5,004 nucleotides of DNA from Bacteroidales bacterium (GTDB taxonomy: Bacteria > Bacteroidota > Bacteroidia > Bacteroidales > ML635J-15): positions 1 through 5,004 of the forward strand of contig JAGOEF010000154.1 of assembly GCA_017997855.1 (NCBI GenBank). The letters run 5' to 3'. The position numbers and the translations under genes were made by a program. Every line of letters starts with the position of its first letter. Position 1 is the first letter of the stretch. The notes under the pieces were generated by a model, which saw only the letters and a program-made list of their open reading frames with translations, made no database searches and was not told where the DNA came from. Below are positions 1 through 4,773 of this stretch, piece after piece.

Positions 1-113
1 TAATATATATTTTCAACTTATTATTTAATATTTTCAATAACCATAGTTAATATTTAATATCTCTAAACCGTAATTATTTTTTTTCCGCCAATCAGGTAAT
101 AAATATAAAAGGA

Positions 114-142
114 TTGACCGGAAACTTTAATCATTACATTTG
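114..142 (+). promoter_or_regulatory. Bacteroidota-type promoter of the 231-881 gene
   Basis: A TTG at 114-116 (the -33 element) is followed after 18 bp by TACATTTG at 135-142, an exact match to the Bacteroidota -7 consensus TAnnTTTG and followed by C. Transcription would start near 148-150, giving a leader of about 80 nt before the ATG at 231. The 18-bp spacing equals that of the promoter at 4717-4745. The DNA upstream (1-113) is very AT-rich, contains no gene, and may act as an upstream element. Confidence 0.72.
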
Positions 143-149
143 CCCGGTT

Positions 150-183
150 TTCGAAAGCAATTATGGGTTCTTGAGCTTTCGGA
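150..183 (+). promoter_or_regulatory. Leader hairpin at the predicted 5' end of the transcript
   Basis: CGAAAGC (152-158) and GCTTTCG (175-181) form a 7-bp perfect stem, extended by a G-U pair (151/182) and a U-A pair (150/183). The loop is 16 nt. It begins within a few bases of the predicted transcription start, so it would sit at the extreme 5' end of the mRNA, where a hairpin could slow degradation or tune expression. No T-run follows, so it is not a terminator. It matches no riboswitch class I recognise. Confidence 0.4.
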
Positions 184-230
184 TTCTGAAATAAAAAAGA
201 TACAGAGCCCTAAAAAAATAGAGTTTGACC

Positions 231-881
231 ATGAAAAAAATTCTCAGTTTAGCGATTATTATGTGTTGTGCTGCCGGATTTGCCATATCGCAAAATGCCC
301 AGGCCACCACCATTTACAACGGAAAATTATTATTTGTTAAAACCATTCCTACCAACGAATACACAGTGGTGGGTAAAACCAAAGTTTCGAACAGTAATAA
401 AGACGAAGCCGCTGCCGGAATGGACCCATCCGGGATTAAAGAAGTGATTATTGCCATTGACAAATCAATTAAAAAAGAAACCAAAGGCAAACAGGTAGCT
501 TTTGACGCTGTTATTGTTCACAGCCCCAACAAAATTGAACTGATTAAATTCAAAAGCGGAACACTGGCCGAAAATGCAGGCTGCAATCTTATAGCGAAAG
601 ATTACAAGAAAAAATGCGGAAGTAAAGACATTTTCTTCCTCACCAAACCTTCGTTTGCTTACACCGAGGTTAAAGAAATTGAAGTAAAAAACTTCACCGG
701 TTTAGGACAAATGAAAATGGGTAAAGACGATATTGACAATTTCTTCAATAAGCTATACGAGCGGTCGTGCAAAGAAGCTGATGACGGTGTTGATTTTGAT
801 GCCATCATGATGGTTGACGACAATGTGGCGGTGAAAGGCTACTTCGAAGCCAAAACACTGAAACTGATAAAATACAAATAG
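231..881 (+). CDS. Exported protein with two tandem copies of one domain; function unknown
   Basis: A 216-aa protein I do not recognise. The ATG at 231 is preferred over an in-frame TTG at 225 because MKK at 231 opens a normal signal peptide: a hydrophobic core at about residues 4-19 and a likely signal peptidase I site after Ala25 (A-Q-A). Cys12 and Cys13 lie in the core without a proper lipobox, so this is probably a soluble periplasmic or secreted protein. The mature part has two similar halves. F35-N54 aligns without gaps to F135-N154 (shared F, T, P, YT, V, V and N). VAFDAVIV (89-96) matches VDFDAIMM (187-194), and IELIKF (102-107) matches LKLIKY (210-215). A linker at about 108-132 carries Cys118 and Cys129, and Cys180 lies in the second half, so a disulfide is possible. 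The P..Y..VG then FDAxI layout loosely recalls small envelope alpha/beta folds such as RcsF/DUF4156-like domains, but that is only inference. It appears monocistronic, with its own promoter and terminator. Confidence 0.85.
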   Translation: MKKILSLAIIMCCAAGFAISQNAQATTIYNGKLLFVKTIPTNEYTVVGKTKVSNSNKDEAAAGMDPSGIKEVIIAIDKSIKKETKGKQVAFDAVIVHSPNKIELIKFKSGTLAENAGCNLIAKDYKKKCGSKDIFFLTKPSFAYTEVKEIEVKNFTGLGQMKMGKDDIDNFFNKLYERSCKEADDGVDFDAIMMVDDNVAVKGYFEAKTLKLIKYK

Positions 882-905
882 AAAATTTCAAAATACAGCA
901 CAAGG

Positions 906-935
906 CAACCGGAAAATTCCGGTTGTTTTTGTTTT
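906..935 (+). terminator. Rho-independent terminator after the duplicated-domain gene
   Basis: CAACCGGAA (906-914) pairs perfectly with TTCCGGTTG (917-925) around an AA centre and is followed at once by TTTTTGTTTT (926-935). The stem lies 25 bp after the stop codon at 881, which is classical intrinsic terminator geometry. It isolates the first gene from the peptidase genes downstream. Confidence 0.88.
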
Positions 936-981
936 ACATGGGTAGCCCGGTTTTTACTTGCCATTAAATAGTCCCTGAACT

Positions 982-1091
982 AGTCCTCGTTTGCAACGAG
1001 GACTTATTTATCTATGTATTTTTAATACAATACGAATATCGCATTGCAAATGCTTAGTGAAACTCGACCTCGTTGCACACAATGTCGAGTT
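982..1091. repeat. Cluster of four short hairpins, REP/MITE-like element
   Basis: Four inverted repeats lie end to end. AGTCCTCGTT/AACGAGGACT (982-991/995-1004) has a TGC loop. TGTATT/AATACA (1015-1020/1024-1029) has a TTT loop. GCATT/AATGC (1041-1045/1049-1053) has a GCA loop. AACTCGAC/GTCGAGTT (1061-1068/1084-1091) encloses 15 nt. The first and last share the core CCTCGTT(T)GCA (985-995 and 1068-1077). The interior of the last hairpin is symmetrical about GCA with alternating paired and mismatched bases, as expected of a decayed longer stem. Non-coding palindrome clusters of this type are produced by REP sequences mobilised by RAYT transposases or by MITEs. No transposase is in the window and copy number is unknown, so the class is inferred. 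The first hairpin is followed only by TTATTTAT, making a simple terminator less likely. Confidence 0.55.
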
Positions 1092-1125
1092 GTTGGTTAA
1101 ATAAAAACTACTTTTACTATTTTTG
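1090..1125 (+). promoter_or_regulatory. Probable promoter of the M16 peptidase pair
   Basis: TATTTTTG at 1118-1125 matches the Bacteroidota -7 consensus TAnnTTTG exactly and is followed by C. The upstream element is less good: TTG at 1093-1095 (also 1090-1092) lies 22 bp or more away, whereas 18 bp would place it on TTA at 1097-1099. Transcription from about 1131 would leave a leader of only about a dozen bases before the ATG at 1145, with AGGTG (1139-1143) too close to act as a standard ribosome binding site. The -33 region touches the right end of the hairpin cluster. Confidence 0.5.
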
Positions 1126-1144
1126 CATTTCTTAACACAGGTGT

Positions 1145-2401
1145 ATGATAGATTTCGAAAAATACCAGCTGCCTAACGGGCTCAGGGTAATACTCCACCG
1201 CGACACAACAACGCCCATGGTGGTGGTGAATGTGATGTATGATGTGGGTTCACGCGACGAAAATCCCCAAAAGACAGGCTTTGCCCACCTCTTCGAGCAC
1301 CTGATGTTCGGCGGCTCGGTAAATGTGCCCGAATACGACCGTGTGGTGCAGAAAGCCGGGGGCGAAAACAACGCCTTTACCAACAACGATATCACCAATT
1401 ACTACGTAAGTCTGCCAGCCGAAAACCTCGAAGCAGCCCTGTGGATCGAATCGGACCGGATGCTCGAACTGGCATTCTCCGAAAAAAGCCTCGAAGTGCA
1501 ACGCAACGTGGTGGTGGAAGAATTCAACCAGCGATACCTGAACCAACCCTACGGCGACGCCATGCTGTTGCTGCGAGAGCTTGCATATCGGGTACACCCT
1601 TACCAGTGGAATACAATCGGTAAAAAGCCGGAGCATATTCGTCAGGCCAGCCTGAAAGAGGTAAAAGAATTCTTCTATTCGCATTATGCCCCAAACAATG
1701 CCGTGCTGGTAATTGCCGGAAATTTCGAACCTGACAATACCCACAGGCTCATCGAAAAATGGTTTGGCAGCATCGGTGCCAGAGATGTTTCGCCACGCAA
1801 TATTGTACAGGAACCTGTTCAAACCGAAGCCCGTAGTCTCAGCGTAGATCGCGATGTTCCACAGAACGCATTGTACAAAGCCTACCACATGGTAAACCGG
1901 CTTCACCCCGATTATTACGCCACCGACCTGATAAGCGATATACTTTCTAACGGAAGGTCTTCATGGTTTTTCGAAAAACTTATCAAAGAACAACACTTGT
2001 TTTCGGAAGTGGATGCCTACATAGTGGGTAGCATCGACCCGGGATTATTTATCATTTCGGGGAAACCCCTACCCGACAGAAGTTACCCGGAATGTGAAAC
2101 TGCCACTGAGCAGTTGTTGCAAAGAATCACCACCGGAGATTTCACCGACCGGGAACTCGAAAAGGTTAAAAACCGCTGTATTGCAGCCCGCAAACTAGAG
2201 TGGGCAGGGGCACTCAACAAGGCGATCGACCTGGCATATTTCGAAATTCTGGGTGATGCTTCGATGATGAACGAAGAAGAAGACAAGTACCGGAATGTTT
2301 CACGTGATCAGATAATCAGGGTCGCGCAAACTCTTTTCGATAAAAAAAACTGCAGCACATTGTATTACAACAAAAAGAACCCTCATGAACCACTTCCGTA
2401 A
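1145..2401 (+). CDS. M16B zinc metallopeptidase, catalytic (HxxEH) subunit
   Basis: A 418-aa insulinase/processing-peptidase family protein that cleaves peptides or unfolded polypeptides. The N-terminal domain opens with LPNGLRVIL (9-17), then shows the inverted zinc motif H48-L-F-E51-H52 followed by LMFGG, with the third zinc ligand in VVVEE (E126, or the adjacent E125), 73-74 residues on. E51 would be the catalytic base. The domain ends at the family hallmark YAPNNAVLVIAGN (181-193). The C-terminal M16 domain (about 200-400) includes SNGRSSWFFEKL. At the sites where the partner has its Arg and Tyr, this protein has K281 and E288, so it should be inactive alone. Its length is normal for one M16B subunit. 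No signal peptide or membrane segment is seen, so it is probably cytosolic. Its last 17 bp overlap the partner gene, implying translational coupling. The substrate is unknown. Identification to family is near certain. Confidence 0.95.
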   Translation: MIDFEKYQLPNGLRVILHRDTTTPMVVVNVMYDVGSRDENPQKTGFAHLFEHLMFGGSVNVPEYDRVVQKAGGENNAFTNNDITNYYVSLPAENLEAALWIESDRMLELAFSEKSLEVQRNVVVEEFNQRYLNQPYGDAMLLLRELAYRVHPYQWNTIGKKPEHIRQASLKEVKEFFYSHYAPNNAVLVIAGNFEPDNTHRLIEKWFGSIGARDVSPRNIVQEPVQTEARSLSVDRDVPQNALYKAYHMVNRLHPDYYATDLISDILSNGRSSWFFEKLIKEQHLFSEVDAYIVGSIDPGLFIISGKPLPDRSYPECETATEQLLQRITTGDFTDRELEKVKNRCIAARKLEWAGALNKAIDLAYFEILGDASMMNEEEDKYRNVSRDQIIRVAQTLFDKKNCSTLYYNKKNPHEPLP

Positions 2402-3671
2402 GAAAGGCGCTCCGATATACGATTTCGATGCCGGGGTTTTGAACCCTGCCACACTGAAAAAATCAGCCTGTGGAATTCCATTATATCACATTACTGGTAA
2501 CACGATGAATGTTGCCAGAATTGATTTTCTGTTCGATGCCGGCGCTATTTTCCAAACCGGAAAGCTGATTCCGTCACATTGTGTTTCGCTGTTACGCGAA
2601 GGCTCTGAGCTACATACCGCCTCCGAAATAGCCGAGATTCTCGACTATCATGCCGTGTTTACCGAACCCTCGTTCTCACGCAACAAAGCCGGAATGGGTT
2701 TTTATATTGACCTGAAATCAGCTGCAACCGTATTGCCCGTAATCGCGGCATTCTTATTCAGGCCGGTTTTCCCGCAGGAAGAGCTCGACATTTTTAACCA
2801 GAACAGTTTTCAGCGGCTGAAAATTGATTACGAAAAGGTGAAAATTCTGGCCGGTAAAAGCATTTCGACCCGTTTATTCGGAGCAAAGCACCCCCTCGGT
2901 GCTGAAATTATTCCGGAAGATGTGTTTGGTGTAACACGGAATCAATTAACAGACTTTCACCGCACCCATTACCATGCACAATCTTGTTCGATTGTGGTGT
3001 CCGGCGACGTTGGCGAAGAACTGTTTTATATAATCGACAATGCAATTCAGCCCTACATCGGCGAACAAAAGACCGCGTTAATAAAACCCGTTTACACTGA
3101 GGAAACTTCTCCCGAAAAGTTTGAATATATCACCAAATCGGGTGCATCGCAGGCTGCTATAAGGATGGGCTGTCTGATAGATATCGACAGCATGCCGGAT
3201 TACCACATGCTCAAGGTAATCAACACATTGCTCGGGGGATATTTTGGATCACGTCTGATGAAAAACATCAGGGAAGATAAAGGTCTGACCTATGGAATTG
3301 GCTCATCGGTTCACCTGAGCGGGGATAAGGCCGTATTCAATATTTCTGCCGAAGTAGCCGGCGAAACATGGCAACAGGCCCTCAACGAAATCGACAATGA
3401 ACTGTTGGCTTTGGTGGATAAACCCATCACCCACGAAGAACTCATACTGGTAAAAAAGACCATGCTGGGAGATAAACTCGCCATGTTCGACGGTGCATTT
3501 GCTTCATCAGCCGCATTGAGAAGTCTGCTTGAAGCAGGTTTGGATTATAGTTTCGTTGAAGACGGCATTTCAGCCATACATAAAGCCAACGAAAAAATTC
3601 TGAAAGATATAGCCACAGCAATGCTCAGACGAGAACAAATGACCGTGGTTGTTGCAGGACCGGAAGCGTAG
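2385..3671 (+). CDS. M16B peptidase partner subunit, zinc site absent, Arg/Tyr kept
   Basis: A 428-aa M16 homologue. The ATG at 2385 lies inside the preceding gene (17-bp overlap, +1 frame), typical of coupled translation and near-equal amounts of two subunits. At the place of HxxEH it reads S64-H-C-V67-S68 before LLREGS, so all three key positions are replaced and it cannot bind zinc in the usual way. In the C-terminal domain, LLGGYFGSRLMKNIRED and GLTYG carry R296 and Y303, the pair that in two-subunit M16B enzymes (for example the Sphingomonas Sph2681/Sph2682 type) reaches into the partner's active site to hold substrate. Linker hallmarks are kept in a looser form (HYHAQSCSIVVSGDV). No signal peptide is visible, so it is probably cytosolic with its partner. 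The intact reading frame and conserved Arg/Tyr argue that this is a working subunit, not a decaying gene. Confidence 0.93.
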   Translation: MNHFRKKGAPIYDFDAGVLNPATLKKSACGIPLYHITGNTMNVARIDFLFDAGAIFQTGKLIPSHCVSLLREGSELHTASEIAEILDYHAVFTEPSFSRNKAGMGFYIDLKSAATVLPVIAAFLFRPVFPQEELDIFNQNSFQRLKIDYEKVKILAGKSISTRLFGAKHPLGAEIIPEDVFGVTRNQLTDFHRTHYHAQSCSIVVSGDVGEELFYIIDNAIQPYIGEQKTALIKPVYTEETSPEKFEYITKSGASQAAIRMGCLIDIDSMPDYHMLKVINTLLGGYFGSRLMKNIREDKGLTYGIGSSVHLSGDKAVFNISAEVAGETWQQALNEIDNELLALVDKPITHEELILVKKTMLGDKLAMFDGAFASSAALRSLLEAGLDYSFVEDGISAIHKANEKILKDIATAMLRREQMTVVVAGPEA

Positions 3672-3701
3672 CACAATTTTCAGATTACCATACAATAAGT
3701 G

Positions 3702-3736
3702 AATAACTGTGTATTTTCAATTCAACCAGTTATTTT
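3702..3736 (+). terminator. Weak candidate terminator after the peptidase pair
   Basis: AATAACTG (3702-3709) pairs with CAGTTATT (3727-3734) across a 17-nt loop. The right arm runs into TTTT (3733-3736) and then AATTT. The position, 30 bp after the stop codon, is right, but the stem is AT-rich and the loop is large, so termination may be incomplete. Confidence 0.35.
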
Positions 3737-3746
3737 AATTTAGCTA

Positions 3747-3763
3747 TTTAGAAATATTCTAAA
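3747..3763. promoter_or_regulatory. Perfect palindrome, possible operator of the lipoprotein-DoxX unit
   Basis: TTTAGAA (3747-3753) and TTCTAAA (3757-3763) are perfect inverted repeats around ATA. The site ends 47 bp before the ATG at 3811 and just upstream of a -7-like stretch, about where a -33 element would lie, which would suit a dimeric regulator. No T-run follows. In DNA this AT-rich a 7-bp palindrome can also occur by chance. Confidence 0.3.
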
Positions 3764-3772
3764 CAAAATCAA

Positions 3773-3781
3773 TATTTTTTG
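3773..3781 (+). promoter_or_regulatory. Imperfect -7 element before the lipoprotein gene
   Basis: TATTTTTTG has the parts of the Bacteroidota -7 element but with three rather than two bases between TA and TTTG. No TTG is found at the usual distance upstream, where the 3747-3763 palindrome lies instead. If real, the promoter would be weak or activator-dependent. The alternative is read-through from the peptidase genes. Confidence 0.25.
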
Positions 3782-3810
3782 GTTTACACGATACATCAAA
3801 ACTTAAAATT

Positions 3811-4239
3811 ATGAAAATTCACAGATTCATTTTAATTGGCATATTAGCCGCTATACCCTTTGCATATTCTTGCACTGACGATTCAGCCGACCTCACTCCC
3901 GACAATGTGAACAACACACTTCAACAAAGTGGCTGGACTGTTTCCTTATTTACTGAAGATGACAATGATGAAACCTACCACTTTACAGGTTATGTTTTCA
4001 GTTTTGCAGATAATGGAGTAGTGAGTGCCGTAAAACAATCGACCACAGTTTCGGGCACCTACAGCTCCGGCACCGATGACAGTACAACAAAAATGATTCT
4101 CAACTTTGGCAATCAGGTCCCCTTTGATGAACTTAACGAAGATTGGGAAGTAATCAGCAAAAGTGATACAAAAATAAACCTGCGGCATGTAAGTGGCGGC
4201 GATGGCAGCATCGATGTTCTTGAGTTTACTAAAAATTAG
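3811..4239 (+). CDS. Small probable surface lipoprotein, lipocalin-like
   Basis: A 142-aa lipoprotein. The signal peptide has KIHR, a hydrophobic core (about 6-18) and a lipobox-like AYS-C21, a tolerated form in Bacteroidota. The residues after the lipidated Cys, TDDS, are acidic and resemble the lipoprotein export signals that send Bacteroidota lipoproteins to the cell surface, so an outer-face position is plausible. The mature part is short and beta-rich: W42 begins a strand, then FTGYVFSFADNGVVSA (58-73), VSGTYSS (80-86), MILNFG (95-100), NEDWEVI (109-115), INLRHVSGG (122-130) and VLEFTK at the end. This W...F.F..NG...GTY...L.F order resembles small lipocalin-like Bacteroidota lipoproteins, but the fold and any ligand are inferred. 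Only Cys21 is present, so no disulfide forms. The gene lies 6 bp before the DoxX gene and is probably co-transcribed with it. The leader is A-rich without a Shine-Dalgarno site. Confidence 0.85.
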   Translation: MKIHRFILIGILAAIPFAYSCTDDSADLTPDNVNNTLQQSGWTVSLFTEDDNDETYHFTGYVFSFADNGVVSAVKQSTTVSGTYSSGTDDSTTKMILNFGNQVPFDELNEDWEVISKSDTKINLRHVSGGDGSIDVLEFTKN

Positions 4240-4245
4240 TCAGCC

Positions 4246-4656
4246 ATGCGGAAAATAAAAATTAATGCTGATGTCGGACTTTTGATTCTGCGCTTAAGTG
4301 TGGGGGTTTTAATGCTGCTGCACGGAATTCCTAAACTGATTCACGGACTTGACTTCATACAGCAATTGCTTGTATCGAAAGGAATGCCGGGATTTATTGC
4401 CTACGGTGTTTATCTTGGCGAAATAGTGGCACCGCTGTTGATAATTATCGGGTATAAAACTCGCATTGCAGCAGTGGTGTTTGTAATTAACATGCTAACA
4501 ATTATCGGACTGATGCACACTCAGGATATTTTTGCCTTTGGTGAATATGGTGGCATGAAACTCGAATTAATATACTTGTACCTGAGCGGAGCACTGGCAT
4601 TGTTTTTTACCGGTGCGGGGAAATACGCTGTCTCACGCAAAAGTATGTGGGATTAG
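4246..4656 (+). CDS. DoxX family inner-membrane protein
   Basis: A 136-aa membrane protein with four predicted hydrophobic segments at about 9-28, 50-69, 73-92 and 106-123, the standard size and topology of the DoxX family. Family features are R16 at the start of helix 1, LLHGIPKLIHG (24-34) with H26, G27 and K30, GEIVAPLLIIIG (58-69) with E59 inside helix 2, a polar loop between helices 3 and 4 (QDIFAFGEYGGMKLE), and the ending TGAGKYAVSRK. DoxX was named from the subunit of an archaeal thiosulfate:quinone oxidoreductase, but most bacterial members are uncharacterised, with suggested links to redox or thiol stress. The specific role here is therefore open. No cysteine is present. The start is 6 bp after the lipoprotein stop codon and no promoter lies between them. 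The gene is followed by two hairpins. Confidence 0.92.
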   Translation: MRKIKINADVGLLILRLSVGVLMLLHGIPKLIHGLDFIQQLLVSKGMPGFIAYGVYLGEIVAPLLIIIGYKTRIAAVVFVINMLTIIGLMHTQDIFAFGEYGGMKLELIYLYLSGALALFFTGAGKYAVSRKSMWD

Positions 4657-4660
4657 CAAT

Positions 4661-4678
4661 TATGTAAATTCTTACATA
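4661..4678 (+). repeat. Small AT-only hairpin after the DoxX stop codon
   Basis: TATGTAA (4661-4667) pairs with TTACATA (4672-4678) around ATTC, starting 4 bp after the stop codon. TTCTTT follows. It could protect the mRNA 3' end or help the stronger hairpin downstream to terminate, but alone it is weak. Confidence 0.35.
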
Positions 4679-4698
4679 TTCTTTAATAAATTCTTCCT

Positions 4699-4732
4699 AA
4701 AAGAATATTGTATCCCTTGCGATATTCTTTTT
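4699..4732 (+). terminator. Terminator of the lipoprotein-DoxX unit
   Basis: AAAAGAATAT (4699-4708) pairs perfectly with ATATTCTTTT (4722-4731). The loop is 13 nt and the right arm runs into a T-run (4728-4732), with further T-rich DNA beyond. It lies 42 bp after the DoxX stop codon. The stem has only one G-C pair, so stability is modest, but length and placement fit. The same DNA carries the promoter of the next gene. Confidence 0.55.
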
Positions 4733-4745
4733 AATTTTAATTTTG
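4717..4745 (+). promoter_or_regulatory. Bacteroidota-type promoter of the gene at 4774
   Basis: TTG at 4717-4719 is followed after 18 bp by TAATTTTG (4738-4745), an exact TAnnTTTG match. Transcription would start near 4751-4753, leaving about 21-23 nt of A-rich leader before the ATG. Spacing and motifs are the same as in the promoter at 114-142. The -33 element lies in the loop of the terminator hairpin. Confidence 0.72.
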
Positions 4746-4773
4746 TAGGTATTAACTACAAAAATAAAAAGGG

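Noticed and set aside
225..230. TTG at 225 as the start of the first gene
   Set aside because: It adds only Met-Thr before the ATG at 231, where a normal MKK signal peptide begins.
140..340. 66-codon frame on the + strand overlapping the first gene
   Set aside because: It starts inside the -7 promoter element and mostly overlaps the signal-peptide gene in another frame, so it is a shadow frame.
982..1010. First hairpin of the cluster as the terminator of the upstream gene
   Set aside because: A better terminator with a strong T-run already lies at 906-935, and TTATTTAT after this hairpin is a poor U-tract.
982..1091. CRISPR array
   Set aside because: The hairpins are unlike each other apart from a short core, spacing is irregular and no direct repeat with unique spacers is present.
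1250..1906. Long open frame on the - strand (218 codons) inside the first M16 gene
   Set aside because: It lies wholly antisense to a strongly conserved peptidase gene, its translation shows no recognisable family pattern, and no promoter or leader is seen.
2340..2401. Programmed frameshift joining the two M16 genes into one fusion
   Set aside because: The AAAAAG run near the overlap does not form a standard slippery heptamer in the reading frame, and the downstream ATG offers a simple start.
2385..3671. Second M16 gene as a degenerate pseudogene because HxxEH is missing
   Set aside because: The frame is intact, the length is normal, and the Arg/Tyr pair is kept while the neighbour has lost it, which fits a functional non-catalytic subunit.
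3946..4188. 80-codon frame on the - strand inside the lipoprotein gene
   Set aside because: It is antisense to a convincing lipoprotein gene with no independent support.
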